Counted from the first letter of the stretch, positions 1 through 6,117 are shown. The stretch: DNA of 6,283 bases from Rhodocyclaceae bacterium (GCA_020849155.1 JADLGU010000125.1:1-6283); one strand, 5' to 3'. Notes: generated from the sequence alone by a model not told the origin. Numbers and translations are program-made.

Positions 1-56
1 CGGCTGGCCACCGTGGCGGCGGCTTCCGCGGTTTCTTCGATATAGGTTTCGCTCAT
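1..56 (-). CDS. N-terminal fragment of an unidentified leftward gene
   Basis: Reading the minus strand, an ATG at 56-54 opens a frame that runs off the left edge after 18 full codons and reads MSETYIEETAEAAATVAS. A good Shine-Dalgarno match, AAGGA (with a second GAGGA closer in), lies just upstream on the minus strand at about 61-70, which supports this start. The visible residues are acidic and alanine-rich, with no signal peptide or membrane segment, so the N-terminus looks cytoplasmic. Too little is visible to name a family. The gene is divergent from the PilZ gene pair across the 431-base gap. Confidence 0.6.
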   Translation of the reverse strand, partial: MSETYIEETAEAAATVAS

Positions 57-487
57 GTCCTCGATCCTTCTTGTTAGCCCAATCCCACCCCCGGCAACGG
101 CCGGAGACCTCCGATATGGCATGCTGCGCCGCAGCCCCAACCGAAAAACACTTCCCTCCCGGATGGCGCTTCGTGTGGTGGATTACAAGTTTCGTGCCTG
201 TTGATTCCGGAAACGGAAATGCTTGCAGATCAATGCCATGTGGTAGGCGCCGAAGGGCGAGGGAACACCCTGTCAAGTCGAATTAACCAGCAACCCGATC
301 CGAGTGGATAGCTCGCTTCCACCCGGTTTCTGGTTTTTATTTAATAGTCAATTATTTATATCGCCTGGATGGCGCCGGCCGCTGCCAGCCCATTTTCCAA
401 TCGATCAAGCCTCTAGCCATCCGAAAAGCCCACTTGGTGTGAATTACTGCACTAGCGCGCCCAGCAGCCTTATGACATCCTTCAGCC
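57..487. other. Divergent intergenic region, 431 bases
   Basis: No frame here has the codon use of its neighbours. The G+C content is visibly lower than in the genes, and an AT-rich island at 331-361 has only four G/C in 31 bases. As the gap separates two divergent genes it should hold promoters for both, but I could not find a convincing -35/-10 pair. The best fragments are TGTAAT on the minus strand (plus 182-187), TTGACA on the minus strand (plus 271-276) without a matching -10, and TTATAT at 356-361 on the plus strand without a -35. A short perfect inverted repeat, TTCCG-GAAA-CGGAA, lies at 205-218. Confidence 0.6.
205..218. repeat. Short inverted repeat TTCCG-GAAA-CGGAA
   Basis: This is a perfect five-base-pair stem closed by four bases. 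If transcribed rightwards it would form a hairpin with a GAAA (GNRA-type) tetraloop; as DNA it could be a small operator. It lies about 150 bases upstream of the leftward gene and 270 bases upstream of the first PilZ gene. No T-run follows on either strand, so it is not a terminator. Five base pairs can arise by chance, so the function is uncertain. Confidence 0.3.
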
Positions 488-2089
488 ATGAAGCTGAACG
501 AATTCCTCCCCGCCCGCAGCAACGCCGGCGTCTTCGATCCCGAGCGATTCCAGGCCTGGCTGGCGACCCTGCCCGCCGAGCGCCCCGGGGTGGCGGCGCA
601 GGCCCTGATCAACGAGTTGCATCGTTTCCGCGAAACCAACAGCCGCAGCCGCATCAAGCTGTTCGAGGCCAGCCTGGATTCGGCGCACAAGATGGTTCGC
701 GAGGTCGAGCGGCAACTGGCCACGAGCGCCCTGCCCCTCGAGCAGGAGATGCAGTTGATCCTGATTGCCGCCAATGCCCTGCTCAAGACTCTGGCCGCCG
801 GCTATGCCGGCATCGCCGACGAGATCAACCACAAGTGGATCGGCATCGGCTTCGCCAAGCCGCTGCGCCTGGCGGTGCTGCGGGCCATGGAGTTCCAGGC
901 GATGCGGCTCGACCTGGCCTACCGGGTCTATGCGCGGGGCTCGAAATCGGCCTGGTCGGAGCTGCACCGCCTCCATCGCATCGCCCGCGCCAGCGGCTTC
1001 GCCCTGCAGAAACCGACCGGCCTGCCGCACAGCGCCGAGCAGATCTACGTCAATGCCCTGCTGCTCGACTTCGCCGAGCCGACCAAGCTCGCCCCCGGCG
1101 AACTGGAGCGGGTGCGCTTCTATGTCGAGCGCCACGCCAAGTTCGTGCAGCTGGAGGACGCTCTGGCTGCCAGGAAAAAAGACAAGAACGCCGAAGGGCC
1201 GGAAGCCTGCTTCCTGGTCAAGGCCAAGGACAGCCGCGCCGGCCGCTCGCTGGTGCGCACCGGCAACACCGCCATCGAGTCCGGCGATTTGGTCCTGCGC
1301 TGCAGCCGGCTGCTGACCAAGCTGCAGGGCCAGATCGGCGGGCTGGAAAAGGGCGTCGAGCCGGCCCGCCTGGGCCTGCCCCTGGCGGCGCGCCAACCGC
1401 AGTACGTGGCGCTGCTGCGCAACCTGCACCGCCTGTGGAGCGCCCCGCCGATGCGGCGCTTCATCCGGCAGAAATTCAAGCCGAGGGTGGACCTCGTGGT
1501 CGGCCTCGACGCACTGTGGACCTATCTGGCCGGGCCGGCCAACCGCCGCCGCACCGACGACCTGCCGGTGAAGATCGACACCAGCGAATGGGCCATCGGC
1601 AACGAGAGTCCCGGCGGCTTCTCCCTGCAGGACCTCGCCGGCAACGCCGCGCCGGTCAAGGTCGGCGAAGTGGTCGGCCTGCGGCCGCGCGACCAGAGCG
1701 CCATCCACCTGTGCCTGACCCGGCGCGTCGTCACCGGCGACTTGCAGAGCCTGGAACTCGGCCTGCAGAAGCTGGCGCCCGGCGGCACCCCGACCATGAT
1801 TTCGGTCGAAAGCTGCGACAAGCAGGGCCGCAAGCAGGTCAAGGCGGTGCGGGTGATCGTGCTGCCCAAGCTGCCCTCCACCGGCGAGGATCCGGCCCTG
1901 ATCGCTCCGGCGCAGGCCATCCAGCCCGGTGTCTCGGTCTACCTCCAGCAGCGCAACGGTCCGTTGCGGCTGAGCGTCGGCAAGCCCGTCGAGCAGAGCC
2001 CCAGCTGCGAGGTTTTCGCCCTGGTGCCCTTCAGCCCATCGGGCGGGGCGGGGGCTCCGGCGGGCAAGCCGGCCGCCGCCACGGCATAA
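488..2089 (+). CDS. PilZ-domain protein, upstream copy of a tandem pair
   Basis: A 533-residue protein without a signal peptide or membrane segment, probably a cytoplasmic cyclic-di-GMP effector. Residues 1-320 are largely helical and contain SAWSELHRLHRIAR (154-167) and GELERVRFYVERHAKF (204-219), both conserved in the downstream paralogue. The PilZ-like part starts near 323. A basic segment RRFIRQKFKPR (323-333) leads into the first strand (VDLVVGL), and NESPGG (372-377) fits the ligand-binding signature [D/N]xSxxG. It is followed by VKVGEVVGLRP (390-400) and a strand region ending LELGLQKL. The position matching RxxxR in the paralogue reads KxxxR (K329, R333), although R323xxxR327 lies just before it. 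A low-complexity Gly/Ala tail (519-533) ends the protein. The start is fixed by an in-frame TGA at 473-475, but no Shine-Dalgarno is visible before the ATG. The family match is from memory of PilZ motifs. Confidence 0.85.
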   Translation: MKLNEFLPARSNAGVFDPERFQAWLATLPAERPGVAAQALINELHRFRETNSRSRIKLFEASLDSAHKMVREVERQLATSALPLEQEMQLILIAANALLKTLAAGYAGIADEINHKWIGIGFAKPLRLAVLRAMEFQAMRLDLAYRVYARGSKSAWSELHRLHRIARASGFALQKPTGLPHSAEQIYVNALLLDFAEPTKLAPGELERVRFYVERHAKFVQLEDALAARKKDKNAEGPEACFLVKAKDSRAGRSLVRTGNTAIESGDLVLRCSRLLTKLQGQIGGLEKGVEPARLGLPLAARQPQYVALLRNLHRLWSAPPMRRFIRQKFKPRVDLVVGLDALWTYLAGPANRRRTDDLPVKIDTSEWAIGNESPGGFSLQDLAGNAAPVKVGEVVGLRPRDQSAIHLCLTRRVVTGDLQSLELGLQKLAPGGTPTMISVESCDKQGRKQVKAVRVIVLPKLPSTGEDPALIAPAQAIQPGVSVYLQQRNGPLRLSVGKPVEQSPSCEVFALVPFSPSGGAGAPAGKPAAATA

Positions 2090-2185
2090 GGGCTTCCGAT
2101 TCCGCTTTGCAGCATGCCGAGGGGGCTGGCACTCGGGGCCGGCTTGTGCAATGCTTGTTGAATTTCATCGACGTCCCCCGACCCC
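2090..2185 (+). other. Intercistronic gap of the PilZ pair with a weak hairpin
   Basis: The 96 bases between the two PilZ genes contain a modest inverted repeat, CCGAG at 2117-2121 and CTCGG at 2132-2136, with a ten-base loop. No T-run follows, so it is unlikely to terminate transcription, and I infer that the pair is cotranscribed. Both genes are in the same frame, but TAA (2087-2089) and TGA (2159-2161) separate them, so they are not a broken single gene. I see no clear promoter here and no Shine-Dalgarno before the downstream start. Confidence 0.45.
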
Positions 2186-3748
2186 GTGTTCCAGCTGCAT
2201 ACGCTGCTATCCCTCCTGCCGGAAAGTGGCCAGGCTCTGGCGGTGGGCCTGCATCCGGAAATGCTGCAGGTATGGCTCGACAGCCTCGCTGGCTCCACGC
2301 CAGAGGAAACCGCCGTCGCCCTGCGCGAGAGGCTGAAGCACCTGGGCCTGCCGGGCAGCCTTGGCGTCCGCCTCAGGATGCTCGACATGCTGGCCGGTGA
2401 AACCCGCCGCGTCGCCGCCGACTTCGAAACCGAGCTTGACCAGGCCCACTATCCTCTCTCGGTGCCGCTGCAGATCAAGGTCGCCGCCGGCAACGAACTG
2501 CTCAAGGCCCATGCCCAGGCCTACCGCGCCGCGGCCCTCAGGCTCCGGAAACGCTGGGCCGGCCGCGAGAAGTCGCGCCTGCTGCGCCACAGCCTGGCCC
2601 AGGCCATGGACATGGAGCGGCGACGCCTGATTCTCGCCTACCGAGCCCACGCCCCCGGCGCGCGCTCGGCCTGGCGCAACCTGCACGCCCTCTACCGCAT
2701 CGCCAGGGCGGAAGGCCAGCACGGCCCGGCCGGCGGCGAGGATTCGCCCCACCGGATCTACGCCATGACGCTGCTGCTGGCGCAGGCCGAGCCGGAGCGC
2801 ATGCCGCCCGGCGAACTGGATCGCGTCCGCTTCTATCTCGAACGCCACGCCCACCTCGCCGAGTTCCAGCCGGTCAGCTGGCCGTTGCGCGAAATCGACT
2901 TCCGCGAGGCCTGCTTCCTGATCCGGCGCGACGACGCCGGTCCCGGCCTCTCGCTGCAGAAATGGCAGCGCATTGCCCCCAAGGACGACGACATACTGCT
3001 CGATTGCAGCCCCCTGCTGCGCCTCCTGCGCAGCCAGATCGACGCCCTCGAGTTCGGCGCCCTGCCCTCCAAGATCGGCCTGCCCAGCGTGGCGCGCCGT
3101 CCCCACTACGTGGCCATGCTGAAGCACCTGCAGGCGCTGTGGGGCGCGCCGCCGACGCGCCGCTCGACGCGCCAGCGCTTCCATCCCCGGGTGGAACTGT
3201 GCGTCGGCCTCGACGACCTCTGGTCCTTGCTCTCCGGCGCCGCGCTCAGGCGTCGGCGCGACGACAGCGCAGGCGCCACCGCCGCCCAGGCGGTCGAGGT
3301 CAGCGAATGGTCGGTCGACAATGAAAGCCCGACCGGTTTCGCCCTGCATTATGTGAACGGCGAGAGCCACGCCCTCGCCGTGGGCGCGCGGGTCGGGGTG
3401 CGCGCCCCGGACAAGGGCCGCATCCACGTCTGCGTGGTGCGCCGGCTGGTCAGCGGCATTTCCCGCCGCACCGAACTCGGGCTGGAGAAGATCGCCGGCT
3501 TAGGCATCCCGACCACCATCACCTGGGGCGGCAGTGCGGCGGCGAGCCGGTCGCCGGCCAGGGCCATCGTGTTGCCGCGGATGCCCTCTCTTGCGGGGGG
3601 AGCGGCGGTGATCGCCGCGCCGCAGGTGCTGCGCTCCGGCAAGCGCGTCCCTTACGTCGAGGACGGCCGCAGCCTGACGCGGCTGGCCGGCGCCCCCATC
3701 GAGCGCACCGCCACCTACGACCTTCTGGCGCTGGGCGAGGCGGATTAG
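2186..3748 (+). CDS. PilZ-domain protein, downstream copy of the tandem pair
   Basis: A 520-residue cytoplasmic-looking paralogue of the upstream protein, collinear over nearly its whole length. Shared blocks include SAWRNLHALYRIAR (161-174), PPGELDRVRFYLERHA (207-222), EACFLIRRDD (241-250) and RRPHYVAMLKHLQALWGAPP (304-323). The PilZ-like domain is more canonical than in the upstream copy: RFHPR (331-335) fits RxxxR and NESPTG (379-384) fits [D/N]xSxxG. LAVGARVGVRAP (397-408) and VVRRLVSG (417-424) follow as PilZ-type strands. It probably binds cyclic-di-GMP; the output of the N-terminal helical part is unknown. The start is GTG at 2186. The next in-frame ATG (2261, M26) would cut into sequence that aligns with the upstream protein, and an in-frame TGA at 2159 bars a longer form. 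No Shine-Dalgarno is visible, so the start is less sure than the gene. Its TAG stop overlaps the stop of the convergent gene. Confidence 0.83.
   Translation: MFQLHTLLSLLPESGQALAVGLHPEMLQVWLDSLAGSTPEETAVALRERLKHLGLPGSLGVRLRMLDMLAGETRRVAADFETELDQAHYPLSVPLQIKVAAGNELLKAHAQAYRAAALRLRKRWAGREKSRLLRHSLAQAMDMERRRLILAYRAHAPGARSAWRNLHALYRIARAEGQHGPAGGEDSPHRIYAMTLLLAQAEPERMPPGELDRVRFYLERHAHLAEFQPVSWPLREIDFREACFLIRRDDAGPGLSLQKWQRIAPKDDDILLDCSPLLRLLRSQIDALEFGALPSKIGLPSVARRPHYVAMLKHLQALWGAPPTRRSTRQRFHPRVELCVGLDDLWSLLSGAALRRRRDDSAGATAAQAVEVSEWSVDNESPTGFALHYVNGESHALAVGARVGVRAPDKGRIHVCVVRRLVSGISRRTELGLEKIAGLGIPTTITWGGSAAASRSPARAIVLPRMPSLAGGAAVIAAPQVLRSGKRVPYVEDGRSLTRLAGAPIERTATYDLLALGEAD
3745..3748. other. Overlapping convergent stop codons (TTAG)
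   Basis: The plus-strand gene ends with TAG at 3746-3748, and the minus-strand gene ends with TAA, the complement of TTA at 3745-3747. The two coding regions therefore overlap by four bases tail to tail, leaving no room for an intergenic terminator. The nearest inverted repeat is CCGCCC (3767-3772) with GGGCGG (3784-3789), which lies inside the leftward gene and has no T-run on either side. Read-through in one or both directions is likely, or termination is Rho-dependent. Confidence 0.8.
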
Positions 3749-4494
3749 GCAGGATCCGGCACGAAGCCGCCCGGAAAGGGATTGGGCGGACCAGGACGCG
3801 GCCGACTTGGGATGATGCCGTTCGCCACGAGGTTCTCGCGCGAATCGTAGTAGATGGCCAGCACTTCGGCCGGCCCCCTGCCGGCGCGGCGGAACTCGGT
3901 CAAGGCGGTCGGATCGTTAAGACGTTCGCCATGGCCGGTGCCCAGGCGCTCCGACTCGCGCTTGGCGCGGGACGCGGCAGCGGGCGCACCGGCAGCATCG
4001 GCGGCCGGCGCAGGCTGCGAAAGCCGTCCATGGAGCAAAGGTGGCGGCGCGCTCCGCTCGTGAAACACCGCCAGGCCGATCACCCCCACATTCTGCGGCC
4101 GGCCACTGCGGGCGGCGAAGGCGTCCGGCAGGGCGGTAAAGTAGAAGGCCGCCACCTCGTCGAGGCTCTTGCGCCAGCCGCGGATCTCGGCCGTCCGGCC
4201 GGGATCGAGCACATAGCCCGCCTGTCCGGTCGCCGCCGTCTCGCCGCTGACGGCATTCACCCCATCCACCGAGAGCACCGTCAATAGGCGGCCTCCGCTG
4301 CGATTGATCAGCCTCACCGCGTAGCGTTCGCCCGGCGATCCGGCCACATACAGACGCCCGCCATGGCGCCAGGTCTCCAGTCTTTGCCCGCTGTCCCGGC
4401 TGATGATCTCCACATCGGCCAACCTCCCGGCTTGCGCAACCGAAGCCCAGCCGAGAAGCCAGGAAAGTGCGAGCAGCGCGTGCAGCTTTCGCAT
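3745..4494 (-). CDS. Exported protein of unknown function, conserved-looking domain
   Basis: A 249-residue protein with a clear Sec signal peptide: MRK, a hydrophobic stretch at 5-19, and a probable cleavage after AQA (residues 20-22). The mature protein begins with a compact, probably beta-rich domain (about 25-146) containing RLYVAGSPGERYAVRLINRS (47-66), LSVDGVNAVSGETA (74-87), GWRKS (106-110) and RPQNVGVIGLAVF (132-144). An Ala/Pro linker (about 148-178) follows, then a second segment with LGTGHGERLNDPTALTEF (184-201) and EVLAIYYDSRENL (210-222), and a proline-rich end (230-249). I recall similar unnamed proteins in betaproteobacteria, but no characterised function. The start at 4494 is set by a strong AAGGAGG five bases upstream on the minus strand and by the signal peptide. 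The frame stays open upstream to 5130, but that part is antisense to the neighbouring gene. It is divergent from another exported protein. Confidence 0.85.
   Translation of the reverse strand: MRKLHALLALSWLLGWASVAQAGRLADVEIISRDSGQRLETWRHGGRLYVAGSPGERYAVRLINRSGGRLLTVLSVDGVNAVSGETAATGQAGYVLDPGRTAEIRGWRKSLDEVAAFYFTALPDAFAARSGRPQNVGVIGLAVFHERSAPPPLLHGRLSQPAPAADAAGAPAAASRAKRESERLGTGHGERLNDPTALTEFRRAGRGPAEVLAIYYDSRENLVANGIIPSRPRPGPPNPFPGGFVPDPA
3767..3789. repeat. Inverted repeat inside the convergent 3' ends
   Basis: CCGCCC at 3767-3772 pairs perfectly with GGGCGG at 3784-3789 around an eleven-base loop, about 20 bases beyond the stop of the second PilZ gene. It falls in the proline-rich C-terminal codons of the leftward gene, so the C-rich and G-rich runs may simply reflect Pro and Gly codons. 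It could act as an mRNA 3'-end stabilising hairpin for the PilZ transcript, but there is no T-tract to make it an intrinsic terminator. Confidence 0.3.
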
Positions 4495-4511
4495 GTTTGC
4501 CTCCTTTTGGT

Positions 4512-4523
4512 CATGCCTGCATG
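4512..4523. repeat. Palindrome CATGC-CT-GCATG near the leftward start
   Basis: A perfect five-base inverted repeat with a two-base centre sits just upstream of the AAGGAGG ribosome-binding site of the leftward gene. It could be an operator half-site pair or a short leader hairpin that affects translation. The length is small enough for chance, so only the sequence itself is certain. Confidence 0.3.
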
Positions 4524-4557
4524 GCTTCAAACGTCGCGCCCGCCCTAATGGGGTTTT

Positions 4558-4596
4558 CCTGTCGCCCGCAAAGCCGAAACATGCCTTGCGAACAGG
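4558..4596. repeat. Imperfect inverted repeat in the divergent region
   Basis: CCTGTCGC (4558-4565) pairs with GCGAACAGG (4588-4596), giving eight base pairs with one bulged A, around a 22-base loop. It lies near the middle of the divergent region, 64 bases upstream of the leftward start and 78 bases upstream of the rightward start. It could be a binding site for a dimeric regulator, or a folded leader of the leftward mRNA if transcription starts beyond it. I compared it loosely with cyclic-di-GMP riboswitches and did not find the conserved core. Confidence 0.35.
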
Positions 4597-4617
4597 CGCA
4601 GAAAATGCGGACGCCCA

Positions 4618-4626
4618 TGCTATGGT
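4618..4626 (+). promoter_or_regulatory. Candidate extended -10 promoter for the 480-aa exported protein
   Basis: TGCTATGGT reads as an extended -10 (TGn followed by TATGGT), about 50 bases before the ATG at 4675. There is no good -35 at the normal distance: TTGCGA at 4586-4591 is 29 bases away, which is too far. Extended -10 promoters can work without a -35, so it is plausible. The eight bases CATGCTAT recur in the stronger promoter at 6189-6196. Confidence 0.4.
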
Positions 4627-4663
4627 TATGGCCGATGCCGGGTGCATCCCGAACAACAAGGAG

Positions 4664-4670
4664 AGGAGGT
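4664..4670 (+). promoter_or_regulatory. Strong Shine-Dalgarno that decides the 4675 start
   Basis: AGGAGGT, preceded by a second AGGAG-like run, lies four bases before ATG 4675. It falls inside the longer reading that would begin at GTG 4642, so it argues for the shorter protein. Starting at 4675 also puts the signal peptide exactly at the N-terminus. Confidence 0.8.
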
Positions 4671-4674
4671 CGAT

Positions 4675-6117
4675 ATGCTGGGAATTCGATTCTTGCTCGC
4701 CGGCGCGCTGCTGCTGGCCGCCACGGCCGGGGCGCAGACCCCGAACGCCGAACTGGGCCCGGTCGGCGACGACGCGCCAAACTACTTGTGGTGCCTGAAA
4801 GGGCAGCACAAGACCCTGGTCAACCTCCCGATCGAGACCATCTATCGCGGCCGCTCCCTGCTGCCGAACGAAGAGGGCGGGCGCATCCATATCACCGCCC
4901 AGACCGCACGGCACTTTGCCTGGCCTGAAGTCCTCGAGTCCGATCCCGACCACTCGCCGCAAGTCCGGTTTCCGACGTCCATGGGTGAGCTGGAATGGGA
5001 TGGCTTTCGCGGGCTCCGCGCCAAGCCCGACACGCCGCCCGGCCTGTATTACCTGCAGTTCGTCGCAGTCGACTCGTCGGGTCGAACCAATCCGCTTGCG
5101 CAGGGCTGCCTGATCGAAGTGGTCGGCCACCTACCCGATGTGGCGGTGTCGGAACTCAAGGTGGACCCCCAGCCGACCGGCACGACGGGCCGGCTGGTGC
5201 GCATGACCGTCAGCAACCTGATGCCCGCCACGGCCCAGCCCTTGCTCAGCGTGCCCTGGTCGATCTCGTTCCTGCCTGGCGGCCATCCGCCGGGCTCAGA
5301 GAGCCTGCTTGCCCGCGGCGTGCAGAACAACGTCGCGCCGGGCAGCGCCTTCGAGGTGACGGCGGCGCTGCCCTGGCGCCGTCAGACGTCGATCCGGGAT
5401 CTCGTTACGGGACGAGCCGATTCTCAGAATGTCCTCGGCGAGAACGAAGCGCAGCGGGCCGACAACCAGAAGACCATTGGCGTCGCGCCGGCGGCCGCTT
5501 CGCCAACCCCTGCCCCGCCGGTCCTGGTCACCCAGGAACTCGACTACGCCAAGGCGCTTCTTAACGGCGCCGAGTTCAGGCACAACAAGCATTCATCGGG
5601 CTGCACCAAGCTAGGCGTCGGCGACTGGCTCGACACCAGCTGGTCCCCGAGAGAGGGGCGCAAGACAGGCGTCCTGTTCCAGGCCAACTGCCTGGCGGGC
5701 GGCGCCGCCGATCCCGAGGCCTACGCGAACTTCAGGTTGAAGAACGGCTGGCGGGTGAAATCGGTTGAGCCGCCCGAGACCGTGCGCCGATCCACCGTGC
5801 GCGGCCGATTCGGCGCGACCCGCTTCGAAATGCGGGTAACCCCCGTCGCGGGAAGCGACAATCCCTACATGCAGGCGCACATCGGCGGCGGACCGGGGTC
5901 GTTTCGCAGCGTCGGGGTCCGCGTCATCATCGAGGGTCCCCAGGGCACCGACCCGTATCGTGCCGGCGCCTGCCCGAACGATTGCCAACTCGACAATTCG
6001 GTTTGCCTGGAACCGGTCAGCGCCCTGAATCGGTTCGCCTGCGCCACCCATGCCGATTGCGCCCTCGGCTACCAATGCGGCTCCGACAGTTATTGCCGCA
6101 AGATCTGCCGGGACTGA
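4675..6117 (+). CDS. Exported multidomain protein with CARDB-like segment and Cys-rich tail
   Basis: A 480-residue protein with a Sec signal peptide (hydrophobic 3-17, probable cleavage after AGA at 18-20). The first mature region (about 21-150) holds C40 and C145 and reads like a beta-sandwich. Residues 154-235, starting PDVAVSELKVDPQPTGTTG and containing LVRMTVSNL, resemble a CARDB/APHP adhesion-type domain by pattern. A Pro/Ala linker (271-283) leads to a third region (about 285-425) with C310 and C339. The final 50 residues hold eight cysteines (433, 437, 444, 456, 462, 468, 474, 478) in an arrangement like small disulphide-knotted domains; the part DCALGYQCGSDSYCRKIC is typical of such repeats. 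There are twelve cysteines in the mature protein, an even number that fits periplasmic or extracellular disulphides. No lipobox is present. I do not recognise the whole protein; surface binding or adhesion is a guess. Confidence 0.85.
   Translation: MLGIRFLLAGALLLAATAGAQTPNAELGPVGDDAPNYLWCLKGQHKTLVNLPIETIYRGRSLLPNEEGGRIHITAQTARHFAWPEVLESDPDHSPQVRFPTSMGELEWDGFRGLRAKPDTPPGLYYLQFVAVDSSGRTNPLAQGCLIEVVGHLPDVAVSELKVDPQPTGTTGRLVRMTVSNLMPATAQPLLSVPWSISFLPGGHPPGSESLLARGVQNNVAPGSAFEVTAALPWRRQTSIRDLVTGRADSQNVLGENEAQRADNQKTIGVAPAAASPTPAPPVLVTQELDYAKALLNGAEFRHNKHSSGCTKLGVGDWLDTSWSPREGRKTGVLFQANCLAGGAADPEAYANFRLKNGWRVKSVEPPETVRRSTVRGRFGATRFEMRVTPVAGSDNPYMQAHIGGGPGSFRSVGVRVIIEGPQGTDPYRAGACPNDCQLDNSVCLEPVSALNRFACATHADCALGYQCGSDSYCRKICRD

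Larger units (their letters stand above)
4495..4674. promoter_or_regulatory. Divergent control region between two exported-protein genes
   Basis: These 180 bases separate the starts of the leftward and rightward secreted-protein genes and must hold both sets of control signals. Three elements are visible. An extended -10, TGCTATGGT, lies at 4618-4626 for the rightward gene. An imperfect inverted repeat lies at 4558-4596. A palindrome, CATGC-CT-GCATG, lies at 4512-4523, next to the Shine-Dalgarno of the leftward gene. I could not assign a convincing leftward promoter. The shared region makes co-regulation of the two exported proteins plausible, which is inference. Confidence 0.5.

Noticed and set aside
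71..286. A 71-codon plus-strand open frame in the left gap
   Set aside because: TTG start, no ribosome site, and codon use unlike the neighbours; no recognisable protein features.
434..450. Sigma54-like GG...GC spacing before the first PilZ gene
   Set aside because: The GG and GC are separated by 11 bases instead of 10, and the flanking bases fit the consensus poorly.
482..1708. A 408-codon minus-strand open frame antisense to the first PilZ gene
   Set aside because: The composition (Leu/Gly/Gln/Ala-rich, no domains) is what antisense of a high third-position-GC gene gives. The sense frame has a paralogue and motifs.
2114..2161. Fifteen-codon leader peptide in the gap between the PilZ genes
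   Set aside because: No ribosome site and no recognisable attenuator structure, and it could easily arise by chance.
304..2400. A 698-codon plus-strand open frame covering the first PilZ gene
   Set aside because: It is out of frame with the PilZ gene. Its product is an Arg/Pro/Gly/Ala-rich low-complexity sequence typical of an alternative frame in GC-rich coding DNA, and its start is not supported by a ribosome site.
2207..3427. A 406-codon minus-strand open frame antisense to the second PilZ gene
   Set aside because: Same reason as above. The similar antisense frame in the first copy follows from the homology of the sense genes, not from a real gene.
4558..4596. Possible cyclic-di-GMP riboswitch in the divergent region
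   Set aside because: A GCAAAGCC run resembles part of the class I core, but the second conserved half and the expected helices are not visible.
4642..4674. GTG start giving 11 extra residues to the 480-aa exported protein
   Set aside because: The added residues overlap the Shine-Dalgarno and would precede the signal peptide; ATG 4675 fits both.
4495..5130. Extension of the leftward exported-protein frame upstream to 5130
   Set aside because: The strong ribosome site and signal peptide put the start at 4494. The extension is antisense to the rightward gene and would bury the signal peptide.
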